From positions 1-64,000 of the forward strand of contig NYZP01000001.1 in the NCBI GenBank assembly GCA_002687175.1: a DNA stretch of 64,000 bases, written 5' to 3'. Made by a program: the position numbers and the translations under genes. The stretch's first letter is position 1; every line of letters starts with the position of its first letter. Positions 39,375 to 47,016 of this stretch are shown piece by piece. This DNA comes from Parcubacteria group bacterium. GTDB taxonomy: Bacteria > Patescibacteria > ABY1 > Buchananbacterales > UBA6539. A model generated the notes under the pieces. It did not search any database and had not been told where the DNA came from. It was given only the letters and a program-made list of their open reading frames with translations.

Positions 39375-39881
39375 GTGTGGTTAACCTACGATCATGCAAA
39401 TGTGGTTAGTGAATACCGCCGAACAGGTATATACTACCACATCAACCGCTCTACGGAGCACAAGGAGGACACAGCGCGAAGAAGAAGAGCACGGCGTCCG
39501 GTGCGACGACGAACATGGCCTTCTCCGGCGGGTAACGACCCAGCCGGCGGCGCGGGGAGACGTTGCGGAAGAGCAACACAAAAATGGCAGTAAAGAGCGC
39601 TGGTGCACCAGCGCCGAAGACGAACGGCACCGGTTTTTTTCTACCGGAGCCACACAGGTAACACCTAGCTCGCGACGCGTTTCGGTCAAGTTGCTCCCAC
39701 CCTCCGACCGTCGATCCGCTCAACGATTCGAAATTCGACAGGTCGCTGGTTCCAGGGAAGATTACGAGCGCTCCTCCTGATTTCACGTAGGATTCGATGG
39801 CCGAAATGGATTCTTCGGCGTAGGAGTCGATATCCAAAGCGAGGACTACTGGATACGGAATCAGTTGGTCGGTGGGGCGGA
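39375..39881 (-). pseudogene. GC-rich foreign gene fragment between alr and ddl
   Basis: A block with GC far above both flanks and sharp edges, the left one right at the alr stop. On the minus strand an open frame enters from 39881 (PPTDQLIPYPVVLALDIDSY, then SAIESYVKSGGALVIFPG), which resembles the part of large BatA-type or glutamine-amidotransferase-like membrane proteins where a peptide is placed under a glycine-rich strand. It has no proper start and later degenerates into Arg/Ser/Cys-rich text ending at 39451. I read it as a horizontally acquired fragment, or less likely an assembly chimera. The plus-strand frames are shadows. Confidence 0.5.
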
Positions 39882-39882
39882 T

Positions 39883-40998
39883 TTATTTTTTATACACCCT
39901 TTCAAGCTCTGAATTTATTCTGGTTACTACTTCGTAATTAATTGTTCTAAGTTTATCTGCCATTTCATCGGCAGTATTTTTTTTACCTACTAACTCAACT
40001 TCATCCCCTGCTTTAATACTTTTTATTTTAGAAACATCAATCATGGTTAAGTTCATGCATACACGTCCAATCACCGGACATTTCTTATTTTTAACAATAA
40101 CCTCACCATTATTAGATAAATGCCGATCATACCCTTCCCAGTAACCAACTGCTATAACTGCCATTTTTAACCTTCTGGGGGCAGTGTAAGAGCAACCATA
40201 ACCTACTTTAGTGCCTTTACTTATTATTTTAACTTGTAAAACTTTAGTCTTCCAGGTTAGTGCTGGTTCTAAACTTAACCAAGGATAATGTTTTAAAGCA
40301 ATCTTCTCGGCTTGTTCTGAAGGCCATAATCCGTAAAGTGATAAACCCAACCTAATTAAATTAAAATGTGCTTGCGGTTCAACTAAACTGGCAGCGCTAC
40401 ATCCAAAATGCACTATTGGTATTTTTATTTTGTCATTCTGAACTTGTTTCAGAATCTGATTAAAGACTTTTAGTTGATATTTAGTATACCCTACATTTTC
40501 CTCAGAAGCGGCAAAGTGACTATAAATTCCTTCAATTTTTATATTTGGTAACTTATCAACTTGTTTAATAAACTCTACGGCATCTTTTACCAGAATGCCC
40601 ACGCGAGTTGTGCCAGTGTCAATCTTAATATGCACTTTGGCAGTTTTTTTTAACTTCTTAGCAGTGCCTGATATTAATTTAGCATAACTTAAACTGTAAA
40701 TTGGTAAATCAATATTTTGCTTAATTCCCTCTTTTAAATAGCGACTTTGGGCATAACTCAAAACAAATATTCTTTTTTTAACATTGTGTTTTCTAAGTTC
40801 TAATGCTTCTCCTAAACTAACCACTCCTAGCCACTTTACCTTGGGTAAAATCAGCTTTGTTACCTCAATCATGCCGTGTCCATAGGCGTTACTTTTGACG
40901 ATAGGCATGACTTCAACGCCTTTACCAACAATTTTTTGGTATTGTTTTAGATTATATAAAATAGCAGATTTTGATATTTCAACCCAAGAATTGTACAT
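39883..40998 (-). CDS. alr: Alanine racemase
   Basis: PLP enzyme that converts L- to D-alanine for the cell wall. The PLP lysine is in MPIVKSNAYGHGM near residue 35; the C-terminal domain has KTKVLQVKIISKGTKVGYGCSYTAPR and GRVCMNLTMIDVS. It has 371 residues. Residues around 188 (LKQVQND) are encoded by a palindromic repeat (40431-40457) inserted in a helix of the barrel without breaking the frame. TATAAT lies only three bases before the ATG. Confidence 0.96.
   Translation of the reverse strand: MYNSWVEISKSAILYNLKQYQKIVGKGVEVMPIVKSNAYGHGMIEVTKLILPKVKWLGVVSLGEALELRKHNVKKRIFVLSYAQSRYLKEGIKQNIDLPIYSLSYAKLISGTAKKLKKTAKVHIKIDTGTTRVGILVKDAVEFIKQVDKLPNIKIEGIYSHFAASEENVGYTKYQLKVFNQILKQVQNDKIKIPIVHFGCSAASLVEPQAHFNLIRLGLSLYGLWPSEQAEKIALKHYPWLSLEPALTWKTKVLQVKIISKGTKVGYGCSYTAPRRLKMAVIAVGYWEGYDRHLSNNGEVIVKNKKCPVIGRVCMNLTMIDVSKIKSIKAGDEVELVGKKNTADEMADKLRTINYEVVTRINSELERVYKK
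40431..40457. repeat. Palindromic repeat inside alr
   Basis: Arms ATTCTGA and TCAGAAT flank a seven-base loop, with TGTC outside. It encodes QILKQVQND in the alanine racemase frame. The core is a widespread interspersed bacterial palindrome. Confidence 0.75.
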
Positions 40999-41038
40999 CT
41001 AATTATAGCTAATTTTAGCTGTTATTTAAACTTTACTA

Positions 41039-41067
41039 TTGACAAATCTGTAATTATATGATATATT
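41039..41067 (+). promoter_or_regulatory. Promoter of the 50-residue ORF
   Basis: TTGACA (41039-41044) and TATATT (41062-41067) with a 17-base spacer, 58 bases before the ATG. Confidence 0.75.
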
Positions 41068-41125
41068 ATTATATTCTCTTTTAATCACGAAAGAGAAAAC
41101 CCGGTACGAGAAGGAGGTGCACATT

Positions 41126-41278
41126 ATGTCGCGTAAAGAACTGCAGGACGCAGCAACTAAGTTGCTGAGGGAAGACGGATCCCGGTGGGATGGCAGAAAA
41201 AAATCTGCCGTAAAATCCGGTCAGACCAGCTTCGAAATGCGAATGCAAGTCGAAGCGGTTGGCGCTGGTAAACACTAG
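41126..41278 (+). CDS. Small 50-residue protein with a full expression cassette
   Basis: MSRKELQDAATKLL ... VEAVGAGKH, a charged soluble peptide without cysteines or membrane segments. The surroundings are unusually complete: consensus promoter, AAGGAGGT seven bases before the ATG, and a nine-base-pair terminator 28 bases after the stop. It sits divergently from alr and convergent with serS, and is GC-richer than both. I recognise no family. An antisense frame in the same place has no ribosome site. Confidence 0.7.
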   Translation: MSRKELQDAATKLLREDGSRWDGRKKSAVKSGQTSFEMRMQVEAVGAGKH

Positions 41279-41305
41279 CGACTAACCAACCGAACACCCG
41301 TTCTA

Positions 41306-41353
41306 CCGACCCACTACTTTATATTACTTGATATGGTGGGTCGGATTTATTTT
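41306..41353 (+). terminator. Terminator of the 50-residue gene
   Basis: CCGACCCAC and GTGGGTCGG pair perfectly around a 21-base loop; ATTTATTTTT follows and overlaps the end of serS. Confidence 0.85.
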
Positions 41354-42603
41354 TGCCTATTTTTTTCTAATTTTTTAAAACCACAGTATTTTTGTAACAC
41401 TTTTGGAATATCAACTGTACCATCCTTATTTTGATTTTGTTCTAAGATAGCTGGAATTAATCTGGAAGTGGCTAACCCCGAAGCATTTAAAGTGTGAACA
41501 AATTCATTTTTCCCAGTTGTAGTATTTTTAAAACGAACATTGCCGCGCCTGGCTTGATAGTCCAAAGCATTCGAGACACTGCTAACTTCTTTGAAAGTAT
41601 TCATACTGGGTAACCAAACTTCTATGTCAATTGTTTTGGCCATGGCGGCCGAGGCATCTTGGGCTGCCAACAGAACCGATTGGAAATGTAACTTTAAATC
41701 ATCAGTTAGCTTTTCGGCATTTTTCCTTAACTCTTCAAAATTGTCCCAAGAATTTTCCGGATGAGCAAAATGAAACATCTCTATTTTATTAAATTGATGT
41801 CCGCGAATCATTCCTCGTTCTTCTTTACGATAAGATCCGGCTTCGCGACGAAAGCAAGCTGAGTAGGCATAGTACTTTAAAGGTAAATCTTTCTCAACCA
41901 AAATTTCATCCCGGTGATAATTACCCAACATCATTTCCGACGTAGCATTTAAGCAAGTACCATCTTGAGTCCAAAAAAGATCATCTTTAAATTTTGGAAG
42001 ATGTCCTGAAGTGTAGGCTGATTGTTCAGTTAACAAAAATGGTGGAATTAAAAAGGTGTACTTGTTCTTCTGATGGAAATCAATAAAGTAATTTAACAAA
42101 GCCCATTCCAGTAAAGCGCCTTGACCTTTATAGACCCAGAAGCCAGTCCCCGACATTTTAGCGCCACGTTCGTAATCAATAATATCGAGCTCAGTGGCCA
42201 AATCATAATGATCTTTATTTTTAAAACTAAATTTAGATTTTTTACCAAATGTTTTTAAAACTTTATTTTTTTCTTTACCACCAGCCACCACGTCATCAGC
42301 AGTAATGTTTGGTAGTTCCGAAATTAATTTATTAAGTTCTGTTTCAACTCGGTTCACTTTCTCATCAAATTTTTTAATATCAGCACCAACTTTTTTCATC
42401 TTTTTAATAATATCAACAGTTGGCTTGGTTTTAGAAAACTTGTTACGCTCACCCCGTAACAGCTCAACTTTTTGCAATAACTCTTTTCGTTTATCGTCAA
42501 GCTTAATAATACTGTCCAAATCTAAATCTTTTTTGGCCATTCGCTTTAACAAAGACTTTTGAATAGTCTTTTTATCTTGCCTGATTTTATTGATGTCTAG
42601 CAT
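41347..42603 (-). CDS. serS: Seryl-tRNA synthetase
   Basis: Class II synthetase. The N-terminal coiled-coil arm for tRNA-Ser is residues 27-110. The catalytic core has TEQSAYTSGHLPKFKDDLF, CFRREAGSYRKEERGMIRGHQFNKIEMFHF (motif 2) and HTLNASGLATSRLIPAILEQNQN (motif 3). It has 418 residues, a normal size. It follows the unknown membrane-anchored protein gene by three bases, so the 44.3-41.3 kb genes probably form one transcript. Confidence 0.97.
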   Translation of the reverse strand: MLDINKIRQDKKTIQKSLLKRMAKKDLDLDSIIKLDDKRKELLQKVELLRGERNKFSKTKPTVDIIKKMKKVGADIKKFDEKVNRVETELNKLISELPNITADDVVAGGKEKNKVLKTFGKKSKFSFKNKDHYDLATELDIIDYERGAKMSGTGFWVYKGQGALLEWALLNYFIDFHQKNKYTFLIPPFLLTEQSAYTSGHLPKFKDDLFWTQDGTCLNATSEMMLGNYHRDEILVEKDLPLKYYAYSACFRREAGSYRKEERGMIRGHQFNKIEMFHFAHPENSWDNFEELRKNAEKLTDDLKLHFQSVLLAAQDASAAMAKTIDIEVWLPSMNTFKEVSSVSNALDYQARRGNVRFKNTTTGKNEFVHTLNASGLATSRLIPAILEQNQNKDGTVDIPKVLQKYCGFKKLEKNRQK

Positions 42604-42606
42604 AAT

Positions 42607-43956
42607 TTAAAATTTAATAAAATTTTCAAACTTGTTTTCACCAATTCTTAAAGGTATTGCAAATTCTTTACCAGTACTGGTATCATAGACCGCTGGTTCA
42701 ATACTGGTTTTTAGACCAAATAAATCTCCGTTTACAAATGAAATGTCTTTTGATCGAATAAGATTGGGGGATATAAAACTCCTAAACTCAAACAATTGAT
42801 TAACTTCTTGCGAATTAACTTCAATTGAAAAAATGCCATCCGGGGTAGTAAATAAAATAGTGTTGTCATCAAGCCAATACAGACTATGGACGACTCGAGT
42901 TTGTTTTAAACAAGAATTTTCTCCATCTAAATTCCGATAAATTTCCGTCTTTTCTTTACTAGAAATATCACTCATGATTATTGCTTGGCCATAATCATTT
43001 TTGTATTTAGCAAAAGATCCATACTTAATGCAACCAGGTGTTGCCCTAGATTCATTATCAATATCATCAGGATCAATCCTAGTGGGAGTTGTAATATAAA
43101 CAGTTTTTGTTATACCTGGATTTACCACTCCAAAAATTTCTCCTTCTACTTCATTATTACCATATGCATAACTACGACTACCTGAACCATATTCATCAAA
43201 TGTTTGATTAATTAAATCAACAACAAAGCTTGTTTGCCAAGAAACTGGTCCGTCTCCACCTTGGGAAACTACATAAACTTTGTTATTTTTATTATCAACT
43301 GCCTTAATCGCAAAGCCAGCATACAAACCAATACCATCACCAATGGCCAGACTTAGGTGTTCTTCGGTCAGCCGATCAATCATTTCTAATTTTCCACCTT
43401 GGGCTGACTCACTGGTAGGTGGATTATCTGCCGTTATAAAATATAGATTGTTCATATCAGCTGAAAATTTAATATCAAGTATCCGTCGATCTTGGTTAAC
43501 GGTTGTAACGCTGATGAGATTTTGTGACAGCAAATCTAAAATAACTAACTCTGTTTGGTCCTTTATCATCGGAATCATTCCTTGTTGAGCTGATTGATCT
43601 AATACTCTATAAGGTCCAACAACTTCCGTTATCTTAATATCATCTTCATTTAATACTGGGTTTAAGTGATAAAATGTATACTTTCGATTATAGTAATTAA
43701 ATCCAGTTCCGGTGTCATCGGTCATTTCTGATCTATAATAATAGAACGGTGCAACACTTTTGACGATATTATCTAAATCATCAATGTTACTAAAATCATT
43801 TTCAATAACATCATCTGAGTCAATATTTGTTAAATCAGAAACTTCGGTTTGTCCTACTTCAGCCGGTTCGATATAATTAAATACCAAAACAGTTGCACCA
43901 GCACTAACAATAGCGACAATGATAGCTACTAAAATATAAGATACTATTTTATTCAT
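42607..43956 (-). CDS. Membrane-anchored hypothetical protein, extracytoplasmic beta-rich domain
   Basis: A 449-residue protein with an N-terminal anchor (residues 6-28). The remainder is rich in beta strands, with repeated phrases such as LDIKFSADMNNLYFITADN and LYWLDDNTILFTTPDGIFSIE, suggesting a TolB/WD-like propeller. No catalytic motif is seen. It lies between a nucleotidyltransferase and serS with gaps of three bases. Function unknown. Confidence 0.75.
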   Translation of the reverse strand: MNKIVSYILVAIIVAIVSAGATVLVFNYIEPAEVGQTEVSDLTNIDSDDVIENDFSNIDDLDNIVKSVAPFYYYRSEMTDDTGTGFNYYNRKYTFYHLNPVLNEDDIKITEVVGPYRVLDQSAQQGMIPMIKDQTELVILDLLSQNLISVTTVNQDRRILDIKFSADMNNLYFITADNPPTSESAQGGKLEMIDRLTEEHLSLAIGDGIGLYAGFAIKAVDNKNNKVYVVSQGGDGPVSWQTSFVVDLINQTFDEYGSGSRSYAYGNNEVEGEIFGVVNPGITKTVYITTPTRIDPDDIDNESRATPGCIKYGSFAKYKNDYGQAIIMSDISSKEKTEIYRNLDGENSCLKQTRVVHSLYWLDDNTILFTTPDGIFSIEVNSQEVNQLFEFRSFISPNLIRSKDISFVNGDLFGLKTSIEPAVYDTSTGKEFAIPLRIGENKFENFIKF

Positions 43957-43959
43957 AAT

Positions 43960-44352
43960 CTATAACTTTTTTAACTGTGAAGATTTATAAAAACGTGATT
44001 TATAAGCTTTAAGTCGTACCAGTTTAATTTGAGGAAAGTCTGATTCTAATAGATTTACGAAGGCTTTTTGATCATAACCTAAACAAACAACATTTGGTTT
44101 AAGTCTTCTAACTACTTTCATCTGATCCACTTTATCACCTAAGACTGCTTGATTTACTATTTTTAATTCTGCCACTAACTGCTGCCGGTCTTTTTCCGAA
44201 TTCATGGGCAATTTTTTTTTGATTTTTTTAGCTGTAGTATCTCTAGCAACAACCACCGTTAACTTATCACCGTATTTCTTGGCTTGTTTAAAAAAATTCA
44301 AATGCCCGGGATGAATAAAATCAAATGTACCAAATACCATTACCTGTTTCAT
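43960..44352 (-). CDS. Cytidylyltransferase-family protein (TagD/RibL-like)
   Basis: A 130-residue single-domain nucleotidyltransferase. VFGTFDFIHPGHLNFFKQAKKYGD holds the HxGH motif. Members transfer CMP or AMP to a small phosphate ester, such as glycerol-3-phosphate (TagD) or FMN (RibL/FAD synthase). The ISSSTR-type C-terminal motif is altered to YKSRFYKSSQLKKL, which does not settle the substrate. In this context a lipid- or wall-related role or FAD synthesis are both possible. Confidence 0.85.
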   Translation of the reverse strand: MKQVMVFGTFDFIHPGHLNFFKQAKKYGDKLTVVVARDTTAKKIKKKLPMNSEKDRQQLVAELKIVNQAVLGDKVDQMKVVRRLKPNVVCLGYDQKAFVNLLESDFPQIKLVRLKAYKSRFYKSSQLKKL

Positions 44353-44366
44353 GACAATGTCTAAGG

Positions 44367-44783
44367 CTAATTATCAAGCTTAGTAACTTTTCTGATCTTG
44401 GGGTTACCAATAACATACAAAAAGACAAGGCTAATTACTGAGGCCGTAATAGCTGCCGTATAGTAACCAAGGCCGACCGCCATGCCAACCGCTGCTACCA
44501 TCCAAATTGTGGCGGCCGTGGTAATGTTGTGAATTTCTTTACGATCATGAATAATAACACCGGCCCCTAGAAAGCCAATGCCAGTAACTATCCCAGCGGC
44601 AATTCTGGCTGGATCAAAATCAAAAGAAAGCGATACGATCATGATCAGGGCTGAGCCTAGACCAACTAAAACATTAGTTCGTAGGCCAGCTTCCTTGTGT
44701 TTTTGTTCTCGCTCCAGACCGAACAAAGTGCATAAAATTGTTGCCACCACCAGTCTAATTATAATTTCACTAACTGTTAACAT
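44367..44783 (-). CDS. MgtC/SapB family membrane protein
   Basis: A 138-residue protein with four hydrophobic segments. LVVATILCTLFGLEREQKHKEAGLRTNVLVGLGSALIMIVS and AGIVTGIGFLGAGVIIHDRKEIHNITTAATIWMVAAVGMAVGLG are the MgtC signature. The longer C-terminal ACT-like domain of MgtC proper is absent. Such proteins are linked to low-magnesium growth and control of the ATP synthase; the role here is unknown. It sits between lysS and the nucleotidyltransferase. Confidence 0.92.
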   Translation of the reverse strand: MLTVSEIIIRLVVATILCTLFGLEREQKHKEAGLRTNVLVGLGSALIMIVSLSFDFDPARIAAGIVTGIGFLGAGVIIHDRKEIHNITTAATIWMVAAVGMAVGLGYYTAAITASVISLVFLYVIGNPKIRKVTKLDN

Positions 44784-44786
44784 ATT

Positions 44787-46268
44787 TTATTTCTCCGGAC
44801 GTAGTAAAGGAAACAGTACCACGTCACGTAAATTATCTTGCTTTGTTAATAAAGTAATTATTCGGTCAATTCCCATACCCCAGCCTGACATTGGTGGTGC
44901 CCCGTGTTCTAAAGCTTTAACGTACTCATCATCTTTGCCATGAGCTTCGGAATCACCTTTTCTCTTTGCTCTAACTTGATGAAAAAAACGCTGGGCTTGA
45001 TCAACTGGATCAATCAACTCTGAATATGCATTAACAATTTCCCAGCCATTAACCACCAACTGAAAACGATCAACAATATCTGGATTGTCATCATTACGTC
45101 TAGCTAAAGGTGAAACATCAATTGGGTGAGAAGTTAAAAAAGTTGGTTGGATAATTTTGTCTTGCGATACCGTTTTGTATAAAGCATCTATGAGATTGCC
45201 TCGTTCAAGTTTATTGATGTCATCAATCTTTATTTTTTTCTTAGTAATTTGCTTTCTTAGTTCATCAACCGATTTAATCTTATCGATATCGATACCGCAA
45301 TCTTTTTTAATAACTTTAGCAAAACTAACCTTAGGCCAAGGTGGCTTGAAATCTACTTTATGTAATTTACCTTGACGATCCATAATTTCTACTTTGAGGG
45401 TACCCAGAAGTTTTTTTAATAAATACTCAAACATTTGTTCAGTAAACTTCATGTTGTCTTCAAAATTCCAATAGGCTGTATAATGTTCGGCAATGGTAAA
45501 ATCTTGTAAGTGGGACGGGTCCATCCCCTCATTTCTAAACGCCCGTCCAATCTCAAACACTCTTTCAAATCCGCCGACAATACTTTCTTTCAGATATGTC
45601 TCCGGAGCAATTCTTAAAAATACATCAATGTCTAAAGCATTATGACGAGTGTTAAATGGTTTAGCCAGTGCCCCCGAAGCAGTATTTGTTAGTATTGGCG
45701 TTTCTACTTCAATAAAATTTTGAGCCCAATAGAACTCTCTTAAAGATTTAATAAATTGGCTGCGAAATAAAAAACGATCAAATGTTTCTTGATTAGATGT
45801 TAAATCTAAATACCTTTGACGATAGATAGATTCCTGATCTTTTAAACCATGAAACTTTTCTGGCAACGGCCGTAGCGCTTTTGATAGTAAAGTATATTTT
45901 TTAACTAAAATTGAAAGTTCACCTTTTTTAGTTTTGAACACTTCCCCTTCAATGCCAATAAAATCAGCCGGGTCAAAAATCTTTAAAAATTTCTTTAAAT
46001 CTAGGTCATTTTTTTTTAAGACAATCTGCATTTTACTCGAACTGTCTTGGATATGGCAAAATGCGATTTTACCCATTTCCCGAATGGTTAATAATCTCCC
46101 AGCGGTTTTTACTTTTTTACCCACCTTTAATTTTAAAACTTCAGCAACTGACTGAAGTTTTTCAAATTTTTCCGGGTAAGGGTTAATCTTCTGCTCTCTG
46201 ATTTTCTTTAGTTTGTCTAACCGAGTATTATACTCGTCTTTCAAAGGTTTTGGCAAAATTTTTGACAT
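44787..46268 (-). CDS. lysS: Lysyl-tRNA synthetase, class II
   Basis: An OB-fold anticodon domain (residues 50-150, KVKTAGRLLTIREMGKIAFCHIQDSS) is followed by the class II core: FIEVETPIL, RIAPETYLKESIVGGFERVFEIGRAFRNEGMDPSHLQDFTIAEHY and GAPPMSGWGMGIDRIITLLT. It has 493 residues. A consensus promoter lies 15 bases upstream of the ATG. It appears to be the first gene of the lysS-mgtC-nucleotidyltransferase-serS transcript. Confidence 0.97.
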   Translation of the reverse strand: MSKILPKPLKDEYNTRLDKLKKIREQKINPYPEKFEKLQSVAEVLKLKVGKKVKTAGRLLTIREMGKIAFCHIQDSSSKMQIVLKKNDLDLKKFLKIFDPADFIGIEGEVFKTKKGELSILVKKYTLLSKALRPLPEKFHGLKDQESIYRQRYLDLTSNQETFDRFLFRSQFIKSLREFYWAQNFIEVETPILTNTASGALAKPFNTRHNALDIDVFLRIAPETYLKESIVGGFERVFEIGRAFRNEGMDPSHLQDFTIAEHYTAYWNFEDNMKFTEQMFEYLLKKLLGTLKVEIMDRQGKLHKVDFKPPWPKVSFAKVIKKDCGIDIDKIKSVDELRKQITKKKIKIDDINKLERGNLIDALYKTVSQDKIIQPTFLTSHPIDVSPLARRNDDNPDIVDRFQLVVNGWEIVNAYSELIDPVDQAQRFFHQVRAKRKGDSEAHGKDDEYVKALEHGAPPMSGWGMGIDRIITLLTKQDNLRDVVLFPLLRPEK

Positions 46269-46283
46269 AAAGTTAATAGTAAT

Positions 46284-46312
46284 ATTTTACTAAAAAAATG
46301 GGTTTTAGTCAA
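46284..46312 (-). promoter_or_regulatory. Promoter of lysS
   Basis: On the minus strand TTGACT (46307-46312) and TAAAAT (46284-46289), 17-base spacer; the -10 box ends 15 bases before the ATG. Confidence 0.7.
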
Positions 46313-46358
46313 AGAAAAAATACCGCTATTTACGGTATAAATTTGTCAGTAAATTTTA

Positions 46359-46817
46359 CTAGGTTATCTCTAAAATCTCACAGTCCATGTCACCATTAGG
46401 AACCTGGACAACCACCTTCTCGCCCTTTTGATGTCCTAAAAAAGCTCGACCAATTGGTGATTCATTGGATATTAAGCCTTGGGTCGGGTCAGCCTCATTA
46501 GAGCCGACAATGGTGTATTTAAACTCTTTATCACCACACAGTGCTCTGATAGTACAGCCAACTGTTACGAAATCCTTATTACCTTTATTATCAATAATTT
46601 CTGACCGACTGGTAAGGTTTTCCAACTCAGTAATCCGCCCAGCAATAAAACCCTGCTCGTCTTTGGCATCTTGGTACTCGGCGTTTTCTGAAAGATCACC
46701 CAATTCTTTGGCTCGAGCAATACGTTCAATAACTTCTGGCATCTTATTCTTTTTCAAATCTTCCATTTCTTCTTTCAATTTTTTTAGCCCATCCTTTGTA
46801 ATATAATTTACACCCAT
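46359..46817 (-). CDS. greA: Transcription elongation factor GreA
   Basis: Rescues backtracked RNA polymerase by stimulating transcript cleavage. The N-terminal coiled coil (ITKDGLKKLKEEMEDLKKNKMPEVIERIARAKELGDLSENAEYQDAKDEQGF) carries the tip acidic residues DLSENAEY. The FKBP-like C-terminal domain has SNESPIGRAFLGHQKGEKV. It has 152 residues, slightly short but complete. An exact DnaA box, TTATCCACA, lies about 92 bases upstream (46909-46917). Confidence 0.96.
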   Translation of the reverse strand: MGVNYITKDGLKKLKEEMEDLKKNKMPEVIERIARAKELGDLSENAEYQDAKDEQGFIAGRITELENLTSRSEIIDNKGNKDFVTVGCTIRALCGDKEFKYTIVGSNEADPTQGLISNESPIGRAFLGHQKGEKVVVQVPNGDMDCEILEIT

Positions 46818-46908
46818 AAGTTTAATTTTGACTTATAAAAAAATAGCGGGAATGTTAAGTTTAAATCGCTAAAGTTTATTTATATATTAAATATTTTATT
46901 GGTAGTAG

Positions 46909-46917
46909 TTATCCACA
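46909..46917 (+). promoter_or_regulatory. Exact DnaA-box sequence upstream of greA
   Basis: TTATCCACA in an AT-rich intergenic region; a second exact copy lies at 36233-36241. Single boxes may regulate transcription or be chance. Confidence 0.35.
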
Positions 46918-46969
46918 ATCTAAATTTATTTCAATCATTATAGCCTAAGCAAAATATGTCGTCAATAGT

Positions 46970-47008
46970 AAAAAAACCCTTGTCTCTCACAGGTTGAAAA
47001 AACAAGGG
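46970..47008 (-). terminator. Terminator of the giant secreted protein gene
   Basis: On the minus strand CCCTTGT and ACAAGGG pair around an 18-base loop; seven T follow. Confidence 0.75.
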
Positions 47009-47016
47009 CTGGCTTT

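Noticed and set aside
39394..39780. Plus-strand frame in the GC-rich insert
   Set aside because: Arg/Glu/Ser-rich low-complexity text caused by high GC; the minus strand carries the recognisable peptide.
46909..46917. Replication origin near greA or at 36.2 kb
   Set aside because: Only single DnaA boxes, no cluster and no dnaA, dnaN or gidA nearby.
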